From the NCBI GenBank assembly GCA_964343605.1, contig CAYFKJ010000004.1, positions 62,001 through 126,000 of the forward strand: a DNA stretch of 64,000 nt, written 5' to 3'. This stretch comes from CAYFKJ01 sp964343605. Lineage in GTDB: Bacteria > Pseudomonadota > Alphaproteobacteria > UBA2966. Of the stretch, positions 33,948-42,613 are shown one piece after another; positions within the stretch are counted from its first letter, which is position 1; each line of letters starts with the position of its first letter. Position numbers and translations under genes: made by a program. The notes beneath the pieces are model-generated. The model made no database searches. It worked only from the letters and a program-made list of their open reading frames with translations, and was not told the DNA's origin.

Positions 33948-35096
33948 TCATTTCAAGCTGATTTCCCCGCCATCCCAACGGCGCACCAACACTATCGCCA
34001 GCAATAGCGCCGCCAGCGAAACGGCCGCCATGGCCTGAAAGGCGCCGGCGCCGAAGGTTTCGTAAAGCAGACCCGCCGCCGGCATGGCCAGACCGAGGGC
34101 AATCCCAAGCGCCACGGCGGAATAGATGCTCTGGGCCGTGGCGGAGATCGCTTGCGGCGCCGCCCGCGTCAGAAAGTGCATGGCGCCTAGGTGCGTGGCG
34201 CCGAATGTCAGACCATGGAGTAGCTGCAGGCCGACAAGCCAGACCACGTCCGTCGTCAAACCGGTCAGCCACCACCGAAGGATTCCCGCACCGGCGCCGA
34301 TGACCAGCAGCCCGCCGGGGCCGAGACGCCGAAGCACCCAGGCCCCGAAGGCAAACAACACGATTTCGGCAACCACGCCCTCCGCCCACAACAAGCCGAT
34401 GACACCGTCGCCGATGCCGGCGGCCCGCCAGTGGATCGTCCCGAACCCCATAAGCACCGCATGGGATGCCTGGGCAAGGCCGGCGGCCGAAAGAAAGAGA
34501 ACGAACGTCGGTACAGACAGAAACCGTCGGATCGCCTTGGCGGGAACCGCCGACCTCGGTGTTGCCGAATCGGGCATCAGGTAGCTTGCCACGAACGTGA
34601 TGCCGAGAGCGCCGAGAACCAACCAGAGGATCCACTCCTCGCTGCGCCCTTCCAGCCAGCGTCCGCCCAGAAGGGCGGCGAGGATGAATGTGATGGAACC
34701 CCACAACCTGATGCGGCCGTAATCCAGCCCGCCCCGGTAGCTCGCCCTCAGCACCAGGGTGTCGGCCAGCGGCAGCATGGCGGAAAAGGCGACGGCGTAA
34801 ATCGCCGTGACGGCCAGGATTTGCCAAAAGCCGGTCGCGCCGAGGTATAGCGTGGCGACGGCAAGGGCGGCGGCGGCGAGGACGATGATCGGCCGGCGCC
34901 GCTCGCCCCGGCGATCGGCGATACGGGCAATCAGCGGGTTCCCGACGATCTTTATCCAGGCGGCGGTCGACAAGATCCAGCCGATTTCGGTCGGCGTCAG
35001 GCCCCGGAACTGAAGCCAGGCCGGCCAGAACGGCATATGAAAACCGACGACCAGAAAAATCGCGCCGTAGAAGAAGGAGAGCCGGACGGCAACCAC
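33948..35096 (-). CDS. MFS transporter, PPP/HcaT-like
   Basis: 382 residues with about twelve membrane helices and a GTG start. The N-terminal segment FFYGAIFLVVGFHMPFWPAWLQFRGLTPTEIGWIL is typical of the phenylpropionate permease/nucleoside symporter-like MFS group. The loop RIADRRGERRRP matches the MFS cytoplasmic motif between helices 2 and 3. The start lies 22 bases downstream of the tRNA-Gly gene on the same strand, so it may be read from the tRNA promoter. The substrate is unknown. It converges on the VOC gene 12 bases away. Confidence 0.85.
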   Translation of the reverse strand: MVAVRLSFFYGAIFLVVGFHMPFWPAWLQFRGLTPTEIGWILSTAAWIKIVGNPLIARIADRRGERRRPIIVLAAAALAVATLYLGATGFWQILAVTAIYAVAFSAMLPLADTLVLRASYRGGLDYGRIRLWGSITFILAALLGGRWLEGRSEEWILWLVLGALGITFVASYLMPDSATPRSAVPAKAIRRFLSVPTFVLFLSAAGLAQASHAVLMGFGTIHWRAAGIGDGVIGLLWAEGVVAEIVLFAFGAWVLRRLGPGGLLVIGAGAGILRWWLTGLTTDVVWLVGLQLLHGLTFGATHLGAMHFLTRAAPQAISATAQSIYSAVALGIALGLAMPAAGLLYETFGAGAFQAMAAVSLAALLLAIVLVRRWDGGEISLK

Positions 35097-35118
35097 GACG
35101 CTATGTGCACCGGGGGAT

Positions 35119-35192
35119 TGGAGCGGGCGAGGGGAATCGAACCCCCGTCTTAAGCTTGGGAAGCTCCTGCTCTACCATTGAGCTACGCCCGC
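35119..35192 (-). tRNA. tRNA-Gly (CCC)
   Basis: 74 bases including an encoded CCA end. The acceptor stem is GCGGGCG/CGCCCGC, the D arm is GCTC..GAGC, the anticodon loop is TTCCCAA with anticodon CCC, and the T arm carries TTCGATT. The pattern is the same as E. coli glyU. The outer pair of the anticodon stem is a G-A mismatch, which is often seen in alphaproteobacterial versions. Confidence 0.95.
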
Positions 35193-35263
35193 CGTGTCCA
35201 AGCCGGTCATTTCCTAGAATAAAAACCGCGCGATGGGAAACAATTTCGGCACCCCGCGTCCAC

Positions 35264-37948
35264 CTAGGGCGCGGCCATGATATCGGCGATCGCTTCCTGC
35301 AGCTGTTGCAGGGAATAGGGCTTCTTCAGGATGGTCAAGCCGCGCGGCGCGTTTTCGCCGCCCGCATCCATCCGGTCCGGATATCCCGAGGTCAGGAGAA
35401 TCCGGGGCCCGTCGCTCCGCTCGGCAACGGTCTCGGCGATATCGAAGCCGCTGACGCCGCCGGGCATGACGACGTCACTGAACAAGAGGTCGAAATCCTG
35501 CCCGTCATCCAGGATTTTCAGCGCGTTTTTGCCGTCGACGGCTTCGACGACTTCCCAGCCGATACGCCGGAGCATGGCCGACGTCGTCTGACGAACCGTG
35601 GAGTCGTCCTCGACAACCAGGACGGTTCCGGTCTGGCTTTTCGTTTCCGAGCTCAGTCGACGCGAAGCGGATTTTTTACCGGCCTCCAGAATCGCCGGCA
35701 GGGTTAGCGTCACTTTGGTGCCGGCGCCAACCTCGCTTTCGATCCTTGCATATCCCCCGGATTGGCGGGCGAAACCATAGACCATACTCAGGCCGAGGCC
35801 GGTGCCTTCACCCACATCTTTGGTCGTGAAGAACGGATCGAAGGCTTTTTTCAGTACGTCCTTGGGCATGCCGGAGCCTGTGTCGGCGACCACGATTTCG
35901 ATGTAATCGCCAGCCGCCACTACCTCACCGTCGACGTCGAGGTCTTTCTGCAGCGTCGTGCCCGAGACCCCGATGGAGAGGTTGCCGCCCTCGGGCATGG
36001 CGCCGCGGGCGTTGATGGCAAGGTTGAGCAGGGCGTTCTGCAAAGCGTTGGAATCCGCCTGCAGTTGCGGAACGCCCTCCTCCACGCGCACTGACAGCGA
36101 GATGTCCTCACCCAGCGTGCGTGCGAGTATTTCCTCGATTCCGGCGATATCCGAAGGCAGGTCTATGATGTCGGTATGGAGGTGTTGCTGGCGGGAAAAG
36201 GCAAGAAGCTGACCGGTCAAACGGGCGCCGTGCTCGGTCGTTGAAACGATCTGATCCAGCCACTTCACCTGTTGGGCGGCGTCCCCCATGGTTGACTGGA
36301 CCATGGCAGAAGCCCCGCTGATGACTTGAAGCAGGTTGTTGAAGTCGTGCGCAACGCCCCCGGTGAGATGGCCGATCGCCTCCATCTTTTGGGCCTGGAC
36401 CAGTTGCTGGCGCATCTTGGATTGTTCGCTAACATCGCGCAGCAAGGCCTGCAGCGCCGGTTCGCCTTCCCATTCGACGACGCTAGTGGTCGCTTCGACG
36501 GCAACATGGGAGCCGTCCAGCTTGAGAAACGTGTGTTCCGTCAGGGGTGATCGTTGTCCGCTTTCCAGAACGCTTTCCATGCGCCTGGTCGAAAGATCAA
36601 GCGAGCTTTCGTGAACCCTGTCCTTGATCGGCGTGCCGATGAGATCTTCCGGCCGAACGGCCCCGAACAGCTCGCCGGCGCCTCGGTTGACGTACAGGAT
36701 GTAGCCGTCGCGGTGAATGACCAGCGCATCCGCCAAGCTTTCAACCAGTTTCCTGTAGCGCTGCTCACTGCGGCCCAAGGCCTCGTCGGCCTGTTTCTTC
36801 TCGGTGATGTCGATCAGGGTGCTCTGAACGGCCGGTTCGCCGTTCCAGTTGACGACCTGCGACGATTGCCTGAGCCAGATACTGGTGCCGTCCTTTTTGC
36901 GGCCTTCGTATTCGTATTCGGACGGCGCGCTCTGCCCCGCCAACCGCGTATGCCGATAATCCCTCAGGCGCTCCAGCTCATGCGGCGCAACCACGCCGGC
37001 AAGCGTCTCGAGGCCCAGCATTTCCTCCACTGACCCAAACCCGAATATCGAAGCCGTCGCCCGGTTGACGTAAAGCGGCTTTCCGTCCCGATCAATAACC
37101 TGAATTCCCTCGCGCATATTGTCGGCGAGCTGGCGAAATCGCTCTTCACTGAGCGCAAGATCATCTTCCGCCCGCTTGCGGTCCGTGATGTCGACGAAGA
37201 CGGTTTCGTACTGATCTTCATCAGGATAGAACATGGCCGACAGCTCGACCTGGAATTTGGATCCGTCTAGACGCACGAATTCGGTTTCGAAGCTGCGGTT
37301 GACGCCGTCACGCCGGCCCGCCGAAACGAACGCCTCCCGGTGTTTCATGTCCAACCAATGGTTTTCCGGCCGGTATTCCTCCATGAGCCGATCAACGCTC
37401 GGGTAACCGAGCATTTCAACGATCCGGTTGTTCGCTTCACTTAGTTTGCCGTCCGACATGCGGCCGCGCAGGATGCCGACCTGGGCGTTTTCGAACAGGT
37501 TGCGAAATCGATTGTTCCGCCTCTCCATGACCTTGGCCTCGGCCGCAACTTCCCAGCGGCGGCGGATAATCGCCTCTTGCTTCATGACGACGGCCGGCAA
37601 CAGTTCGAAATAGGTTTGGTCGTCATGTTTCACGACATAATCGGTCACCCCCATCGCCAGGGCCTCGGCGGCGACGGCTTCGCTCCCCTCACCGGTAATA
37701 ATGACGATGACCTGGTCGGGATTGATCCTCAGGGCCTCGCGGGCAACGTCCAGTCCGGACATGTCGGGAAGGCCGTAATCCAGCGCAACGATTTCGTGAC
37801 TTGATGCCGCGAATTTCTCGATGCCGTCGCGGCCGCTCTCGGCAAGTTCGACGGCGTAGCCGTTCGATTCCATGACGCTTTTGAAAAGCGTCCGCATCGG
37901 CGGATCGTCTTCGACATAAAGAATTTTTATCTGACGCTGGTCGTCCAT
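35264..37948 (-). CDS. Hybrid sensor histidine kinase with N- and C-terminal receiver domains
   Basis: 894 residues, no membrane segment, so cytoplasmic. Order: receiver domain (7-120, phospho-Asp57 in VALDYGLPDMSG), three PAS domains (about 146-262, 268-385, 397-510), HisKA with the phospho-His in GGVAHDFNNLLQ near residue 533, an HATPase domain (630-750; GTGLGLSMVYGF box), and a second receiver (775-890, DLLFSDVVMPGG). The PAS domains could bind haem, flavin or small ligands; none can be assigned. No partner regulator is adjacent. It lies alone between the tRNA and the radical SAM gene. Confidence 0.93.
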   Translation of the reverse strand: MDDQRQIKILYVEDDPPMRTLFKSVMESNGYAVELAESGRDGIEKFAASSHEIVALDYGLPDMSGLDVAREALRINPDQVIVIITGEGSEAVAAEALAMGVTDYVVKHDDQTYFELLPAVVMKQEAIIRRRWEVAAEAKVMERRNNRFRNLFENAQVGILRGRMSDGKLSEANNRIVEMLGYPSVDRLMEEYRPENHWLDMKHREAFVSAGRRDGVNRSFETEFVRLDGSKFQVELSAMFYPDEDQYETVFVDITDRKRAEDDLALSEERFRQLADNMREGIQVIDRDGKPLYVNRATASIFGFGSVEEMLGLETLAGVVAPHELERLRDYRHTRLAGQSAPSEYEYEGRKKDGTSIWLRQSSQVVNWNGEPAVQSTLIDITEKKQADEALGRSEQRYRKLVESLADALVIHRDGYILYVNRGAGELFGAVRPEDLIGTPIKDRVHESSLDLSTRRMESVLESGQRSPLTEHTFLKLDGSHVAVEATTSVVEWEGEPALQALLRDVSEQSKMRQQLVQAQKMEAIGHLTGGVAHDFNNLLQVISGASAMVQSTMGDAAQQVKWLDQIVSTTEHGARLTGQLLAFSRQQHLHTDIIDLPSDIAGIEEILARTLGEDISLSVRVEEGVPQLQADSNALQNALLNLAINARGAMPEGGNLSIGVSGTTLQKDLDVDGEVVAAGDYIEIVVADTGSGMPKDVLKKAFDPFFTTKDVGEGTGLGLSMVYGFARQSGGYARIESEVGAGTKVTLTLPAILEAGKKSASRRLSSETKSQTGTVLVVEDDSTVRQTTSAMLRRIGWEVVEAVDGKNALKILDDGQDFDLLFSDVVMPGGVSGFDIAETVAERSDGPRILLTSGYPDRMDAGGENAPRGLTILKKPYSLQQLQEAIADIMAAP

Positions 37949-38157
37949 TTGCCTGCCAATCCCGCCCGCCCCTTGACTTTAAATCATATCAAGCGGGGTG
38001 GCATAGACCTTCTCGCCATGGGATGCCGTAAACAGCGCCATCACACCTCGGTGAACGAACCCTCCTCCGTGTTGACAAACTTGGGCGGTAAAAGGAATGT
38101 GAGGCCGATTTCCGGGGCGCCGCGGTGGTGACCGCCGGACTATTCATGGGTGGTTAC

Positions 38158-39114
38158 ATGACACTGACAGCCGAAATTCCGGCGCCGCAAATCGGCAAAT
38201 TTCAGGACCCCGACGTCACGGCGAAAGGGGAGCGTCGGGCCGAGGTCGGCCTCAGCAACATCGAAACGCTGTGGTTCAACACGGGAACGCTGTGCAACCT
38301 CGAATGCAGTCATTGCTATATCGAATCGAGTCCCACGAACGACAAATTGGTTTACCTGACGGCGCGGGAGGTCGGCGACTATCTGGACGAACTTCAGCGC
38401 AGCGATTGGCGTTGCAGCGAAATCGGCTTTACCGGCGGCGAACCGTTCATGAACCCGGAAATCATCGCCATGCTGGACGATGTCCTGGCGCGCGGTTTCC
38501 GGGCCCTGGTCCTGACGAACGCCATGCGGCCGATGATGAAGCTGGCAACGGAACTGCTTGAACTGAAGCGGCTCTATGGAGACAGTTTGCTGCTGCGTCT
38601 GTCGCTGGATCACTACACGCCCGCCCTTCACGACGAGGAACGCGGAGAACACACCTGGGAAAAGACCATGCCGGGCCTGCACTGGCTGGTCGAGCATAAA
38701 TTCAACCTCCAGGTCGCCGGCCGCACTTGTTGGGCGGAATCCGAAGCCGAGCTGCGCGCGGGTTTTGCCCAACTATTCGAAAAACTCGGCATGCAAGTGG
38801 ACGCCAACGATCCGGCGGAATTGGTGCTGTTCCCTGAAATGGACGAACAGCGCGACGTGCCCGAGATTACCGTGTCTTGCTGGGACATCGTCGGCACCAA
38901 ACCGGAAAACATGATGTGCGCCACATCGCGCATGGTCATCCGCCGCAAGGGTGAGGATCGGCCGGTCGTGGTCCCCTGCACCTTGCTCCCCTACGACCAC
39001 CAGTTCGACCTGGGCCGGACGCTGGCCGAGGCCGACCGCTCCGTCAAACTCAATCACCCCTTCTGCGCCGAATTCTGCGTTCTCGGCGGCGCCTCCTGCA
39101 GCGTGCACGACTAG
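38158..39114 (+). CDS. Radical SAM protein
   Basis: 318 residues from ATG 38158; an ATG at 38146 or GTG at 38125 are alternatives and no ribosome site decides. The radical SAM cluster is Cys46-x3-Cys50-x2-Cys53 (LCNLECSHCYIES), followed by FTGGEPFMNPEI (the GGE SAM motif). The C-terminal part has several cysteines (VVPCTLLPY and CAEFCVLGGASC) that could bind an extra Fe-S cluster, as in SPASM or twitch proteins. No precursor peptide gene is seen. It is two bases before the phosphoesterase-like gene, so the two are surely co-transcribed. The product is unknown. Confidence 0.85.
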   Translation: MTLTAEIPAPQIGKFQDPDVTAKGERRAEVGLSNIETLWFNTGTLCNLECSHCYIESSPTNDKLVYLTAREVGDYLDELQRSDWRCSEIGFTGGEPFMNPEIIAMLDDVLARGFRALVLTNAMRPMMKLATELLELKRLYGDSLLLRLSLDHYTPALHDEERGEHTWEKTMPGLHWLVEHKFNLQVAGRTCWAESEAELRAGFAQLFEKLGMQVDANDPAELVLFPEMDEQRDVPEITVSCWDIVGTKPENMMCATSRMVIRRKGEDRPVVVPCTLLPYDHQFDLGRTLAEADRSVKLNHPFCAEFCVLGGASCSVHD

Positions 39115-39116
39115 GC

Positions 39117-39989
39117 ATGACGCAGGACCTCCACCTCGGCGCCCTGGACGGTCCCGTCCTCATTTTCGGAGGTCCCTACAGCAACCTCGAGGCCACGCGG
39201 GCGCTGCTGGCGAAGACCCAGGCACTTGGCATCCCGTCTGAACGGACGATCTGCACGGGCGATGTCGTTGCTTACTGCGCCGCCCCACAGGAATGCGTCG
39301 ACCTGATCGCCGCGGCGAACCTTCCTGTCGTTATGGGCAATTGCGAGGAGTCGCTGGGCGCCGGGTCGGTGGACTGCGGTTGCGGTTTCGATCCCGGCGG
39401 GACCTGTGATCGCTTGGCGGCGGACTGGTATTCCTATGCCAGCCGACATCTCGACCAGACGGCCAGGCGCTGGATGCGCGGATTGCCGTCCCGGATCACC
39501 TTGGAAATCGCCGGACGCCGGCTTGCCGTCGTTCATGGCGCAGCCAGTGAAATCAATCGCTTCGTGTTCGCCTCCACGGAGTGGCGCGAAAAACGTCTCG
39601 AAATCGAGACGACGGGCTGCGACGGCGTCATTTGCGGCCACTCGGGCCTGCCCTTCACCCAACTTCAGGACGATCAACTCTGGCACAATGCCGGCGTCAT
39701 CGGCCTGCCCGCCAATGACGGCACGCCGCGCACCTGGTTCAGTACGCTCACGCCCCGTCCGGAAGGCATCCTGATCGAACATCACGCTTTGGTGTACGAG
39801 GCAGGTTCGGCCGCCGCGGCGATGCGATCGGAGGGGTTGCCGGAGGAATACGCCGAGGCGCTGGTGACGGGCCTATGGGACAATTGCGAAATTCTTCCGG
39901 ACCGGGAAACGGCGGCCCGCGGCGTCCCGTTGGCGCCGCCGCCGATCCTTTGGCGAACGGCGGAAAAGCAGCATACCGCAGCGGCCTGA
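39117..39989 (+). CDS. Metallophosphoesterase-like protein with altered metal site
   Basis: 290 residues, YfcE/MJ0936-like fold. The block order is recognisable, but ligands are changed. The first motif, normally DxHGN, is GGPYSN here (Gly19 and Tyr21). GD is kept (Asp49 in CTGDVV), GNHD becomes GNCE, a histidine stays in VVHGAAS, and the last GHTH is GHSG. A two-metal site is therefore doubtful, and the protein may bind a nucleotide or act differently. It directly follows the radical SAM gene (two-base gap), and the pair likely works together. The intrinsic terminator beyond it belongs to the metZ leader. Confidence 0.75.
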   Translation: MTQDLHLGALDGPVLIFGGPYSNLEATRALLAKTQALGIPSERTICTGDVVAYCAAPQECVDLIAAANLPVVMGNCEESLGAGSVDCGCGFDPGGTCDRLAADWYSYASRHLDQTARRWMRGLPSRITLEIAGRRLAVVHGAASEINRFVFASTEWREKRLEIETTGCDGVICGHSGLPFTQLQDDQLWHNAGVIGLPANDGTPRTWFSTLTPRPEGILIEHHALVYEAGSAAAAMRSEGLPEEYAEALVTGLWDNCEILPDRETAARGVPLAPPPILWRTAEKQHTAAA

Positions 39990-40063
39990 CCGCCCCGCCC
40001 TGCCCCTTACAGGGAATCGACTGCTTGACGGAAGGAGGCGGCGGGACTATATCTCCGTCAACG

Positions 40064-40122
40064 TCGTGGTGATTTGAGCCGGCCGGCTTGCAGCCACGTT
40101 AATCATACCGCTAAAAGGCCGG
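40064..40122 (+). ncRNA. SAM-II riboswitch
   Basis: The leader of metZ matches the SAM-II consensus: the first stem TCGTGG/CCACG, the conserved GATTTG loop, CTTGCAGCCACGTTAA, and the CGCTAAAA box near the 3' side. The loop CCGGCC pairs with GGCCGG at 40117-40122 to make the pseudoknot that holds S-adenosylmethionine. SAM-II is mainly alphaproteobacterial and usually sits before methionine genes such as metZ, metX or metA. High SAM should lower metZ expression. Confidence 0.92.
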
Positions 40123-40131
40123 GGCGAATGG

Positions 40132-40158
40132 AACCCTGGCCAGAGGCCGGGGTTTTTT
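40132..40158 (+). terminator. Intrinsic terminator of the SAM-II switch
   Basis: AACCCTGGCC (40132-40141), loop AGA, GGCCGGGGTT (40145-40154), then a T run to 40158. The left arm can instead pair with GGCCGGGG at 40117-40124, whose first six bases form the riboswitch pseudoknot. Binding of SAM would free the left arm and allow termination 20 bases before the metZ start. Confidence 0.88.
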
Positions 40159-40177
40159 GATGCCGGAGGACCGGACA

Positions 40178-41386
40178 ATGAATTCAGACGTCGACCAGAG
40201 CAATTGGCGGCAAGCCACGCGCCTCGTCCGGGGCGCGACCTTGCGCAGTTCCCACGGTGAAACCAGCGAAGCCCTGTTCATGACGTCGGGCTACGTGTAC
40301 GACAGCGCCGACAGTGCGGAGGCGCGCTTCAAGGGCGACGCCGAGGGGTTCATCTATTCGCGCTACGCCAACCCGACCGTGGCGATGTTCGAGGAGCGCA
40401 TGGCGCTGCTCGAAGGCGCCGAAGCCGCAGCCGCGACGGCCAGCGGCATGGCGGCGGTCAACGCGGCGCTGGCCTGCCAACTCAAGGCGGGTGACCGGGT
40501 GGTCGCCTCCCGCGCCCTTTTCGGTTCGTCGCTCTACCTGCTGGAGGACCTGTTTCCCCGCTTCGGCGTCGACGTGACCCTGGTCGACGGTATCCAACTG
40601 GATCAGTGGCGCGAGGCGCTGGCGCCGGGCGCCGCCTGCGTGCTGCTCGAAACGCCTTCCAATCCGACCCTGGAAATCATCGATCTCGAAACGGTTTGCG
40701 AGCTGGCCCACGAAGCCGGCGCTCGCGTCATCGTCGACAATGTCTTTGCCACGCCGGTCCTGCAAAAGCCCTTGGAATTCGGCGCTGACATTGTCGTCTA
40801 CTCGGCGACCAAGCATATCGACGGGCAAGGCCGTTGCCTGGGAGGGGTCATCTTGGCCGACGAGGAGTTCATCAACGACCTCATCGGCCCCTACCTCAAA
40901 CACACCGGGCCGAGCCTCAGCCCCTTTAACGCCTGGACGCTGTTGAAGGGATTGGAGACCCTCGATCTCAGGGTCCGCCGCCAAAGCGAAAACGCGGTCA
41001 AAGTGGCGGACTTCCTGGCCGGGCACAAGAATACCGGGCGCGTCATATACCCGGGGCGGGAGGATCACCCGCAATTTGACCTGGCGTCCAAGTACATGGA
41101 CGCCGGCAGCAATCTGATCTCCTTCGAAGTGGTCGACAACGAAGGCCGGGAAAGCAAGGAGGCGGCCTTCGCCTTCCTCAACACGCTGCAATTGGTCGAC
41201 ATTTCGAACAATCTGGGCGATGCCAAGAGCCTGATCACCCATCCCGAAACCACGACACACCAGCGACTGACGCCTGAGGCTCGCGCCCATCTCGGCATCG
41301 GCTCCGGCCTGGTTCGATTGTCGGTCGGATTGGAGGACCCGGACGACCTGATCGCCGATTTCGGTGAAGCTCTTTCGAACATTTAA
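40178..41386 (+). CDS. metZ: O-succinylhomoserine sulfhydrylase
   Basis: 402 residues from ATG 40178, which has GGAGGA seven bases before it; the frame is open to 40157 but that part is in the terminator. It is a Cys/Met-metabolism PLP enzyme making homocysteine from O-succinylhomoserine and sulfide. Marks are YSRYANPTVAMFEERMALLEGAE, a TASGMAAVNAAL segment, the VDNVFATP loop and the PLP lysine in YSATKHIDGQGR. The ending RLSVGLEDPDDLIADF is typical. Control is by the SAM-II riboswitch. It is followed by apaG, 102 bases on. Confidence 0.95.
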   Translation: MNSDVDQSNWRQATRLVRGATLRSSHGETSEALFMTSGYVYDSADSAEARFKGDAEGFIYSRYANPTVAMFEERMALLEGAEAAAATASGMAAVNAALACQLKAGDRVVASRALFGSSLYLLEDLFPRFGVDVTLVDGIQLDQWREALAPGAACVLLETPSNPTLEIIDLETVCELAHEAGARVIVDNVFATPVLQKPLEFGADIVVYSATKHIDGQGRCLGGVILADEEFINDLIGPYLKHTGPSLSPFNAWTLLKGLETLDLRVRRQSENAVKVADFLAGHKNTGRVIYPGREDHPQFDLASKYMDAGSNLISFEVVDNEGRESKEAAFAFLNTLQLVDISNNLGDAKSLITHPETTTHQRLTPEARAHLGIGSGLVRLSVGLEDPDDLIADFGEALSNI

Positions 41387-41488
41387 TCTCAAACGTCGTT
41401 TTTCTGGACAAACGGAGCCCGAAGCACGATATTTTTGACGCAGCGCAGGTCATTACGCGAATACGAAACGCTATCGAAACGAACGAAA

Positions 41489-41881
41489 ATGTACTCTGAA
41501 ACCACGCGATCCATTCAGGTGACGGTCGAGCCCAACTATCTGGACGACCAGTCGGAACCGGACGAAGACCGCTATGTCTGGTCCTATTCCATCCGGATCG
41601 AAAACCGGGGGGCTGAAACGGTGCAGCTGCGTCACCGCTATTGGCACATCACGGACGCCAAGGGCCGGACGCAGGAGGTTCACGGCGCGGGCGTGATCGG
41701 TGAGCAACCCGTGCTCAAACCCGGCGAGGCGTTCGAGTACACCAGCGGCACACCGTTGCCGACGCCTTCGGGGATCATGTTGGGTTCCTACGAAATGGAA
41801 ACCAAAACGGGCGAGATGTTTGACGTCAAAGTGCCGGCCTTCTCCCTCGACAGCCCCCATGAAATACAGTTACGGCACTAG
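41489..41881 (+). CDS. apaG: ApaG protein
   Basis: 130 residues. ApaG is a small single-domain beta-sandwich (fibronectin III-like) protein of uncertain role, linked to Co/Mg homeostasis and diadenosine tetraphosphate levels. Family marks are VWSYSIRIENRGAETVQLRHRYWHITDAKG, the GxGVxGxxP-like GAGVIGEQPVLKPGE and YTSGTPLPTPSGIMLGSYEM. I start at ATG 41489, which begins the family domain; an upstream start at 41435 would add 18 poorly conserved residues. The order metZ-apaG is common in alphaproteobacteria. Confidence 0.94.
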   Translation: MYSETTRSIQVTVEPNYLDDQSEPDEDRYVWSYSIRIENRGAETVQLRHRYWHITDAKGRTQEVHGAGVIGEQPVLKPGEAFEYTSGTPLPTPSGIMLGSYEMETKTGEMFDVKVPAFSLDSPHEIQLRH

Positions 41882-41921
41882 GAACTCCCAAGTTTCCATC
41901 TCAATCTGACAGGAGCTTGCT

Positions 41922-42515
41922 TTGGCCAAACCGAGCCGCGAGGAAGCCGAAGACGCCGTTCGCACCCTTATCAAGTGGGCCGGCGACGACCCCGAACGCG
42001 AGGGATTGGAGGGCACGCCCGACCGTGTCGTGCGGGCCTACGAGGAGCATTTCGCGGGCTATGCCGACGACCCTCTCGACTACCTCAAAAGGACGTTCGA
42101 GGAGGTCAACGGCTACGACGAGATGGTCGTACTGCGTGATATCCGCTTCGAATCGCATTGCGAACATCACATGCTGCCGATTATCGGCGTGGCCCACGTC
42201 GCCTATCTGCCCAACAAGCGCGTCGTCGGCATCAGCAAACTGGTGCGGCTGGTCGAGGTCTACGCCAAGCGGCTGCAGATCCAGGAAAAACTGACGGCGC
42301 AAATCGCCGAATCGCTCAACGACGTCCTCGTGCCGAAGGGGGTCGGCGTCGTTGTCGAGGCGGCCCATCAGTGCATGACGACGCGCGGGGTCAACAAGCC
42401 GGGCGTGACCATGGTGACCAGCCATATGCTGGGCGGATTTCGCAACGATCCCAAGACGCGCCGCGAATTCCTCGCCATCATCAACAGCCCCAAGGGCACG
42501 CCCGCCAACGTCTAG
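41922..42515 (+). CDS. folE: GTP cyclohydrolase I
   Basis: 197 residues with a TTG start, supported by AGGAG seven bases before it. The enzyme turns GTP into dihydroneopterin triphosphate, the first step of folate synthesis. The zinc-site residues are in FESHCEHHMLPI (Cys, His) and the second cysteine in AAHQCMTTRGV. GISKLVRLVEVYAKRLQIQEKLT is the signature. The length is standard. It follows apaG by 40 bases on the same strand. Confidence 0.96.
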   Translation: MAKPSREEAEDAVRTLIKWAGDDPEREGLEGTPDRVVRAYEEHFAGYADDPLDYLKRTFEEVNGYDEMVVLRDIRFESHCEHHMLPIIGVAHVAYLPNKRVVGISKLVRLVEVYAKRLQIQEKLTAQIAESLNDVLVPKGVGVVVEAAHQCMTTRGVNKPGVTMVTSHMLGGFRNDPKTRREFLAIINSPKGTPANV

Positions 42516-42613
42516 CGCAACGCAGGCGCGTGGACATTGGGCCCGCCCCGGTCAATAATCCGCTGCAATTTGAGGATGGATCCGAATTCCAGGCGTAACC
42601 CGGGTCAATTGTT

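Noticed and set aside
40010..40060. Search for a terminator of the metallophosphoesterase-like gene
   Set aside because: No stem with a T run was found there; the only clear terminator in the gap belongs to the metZ riboswitch.
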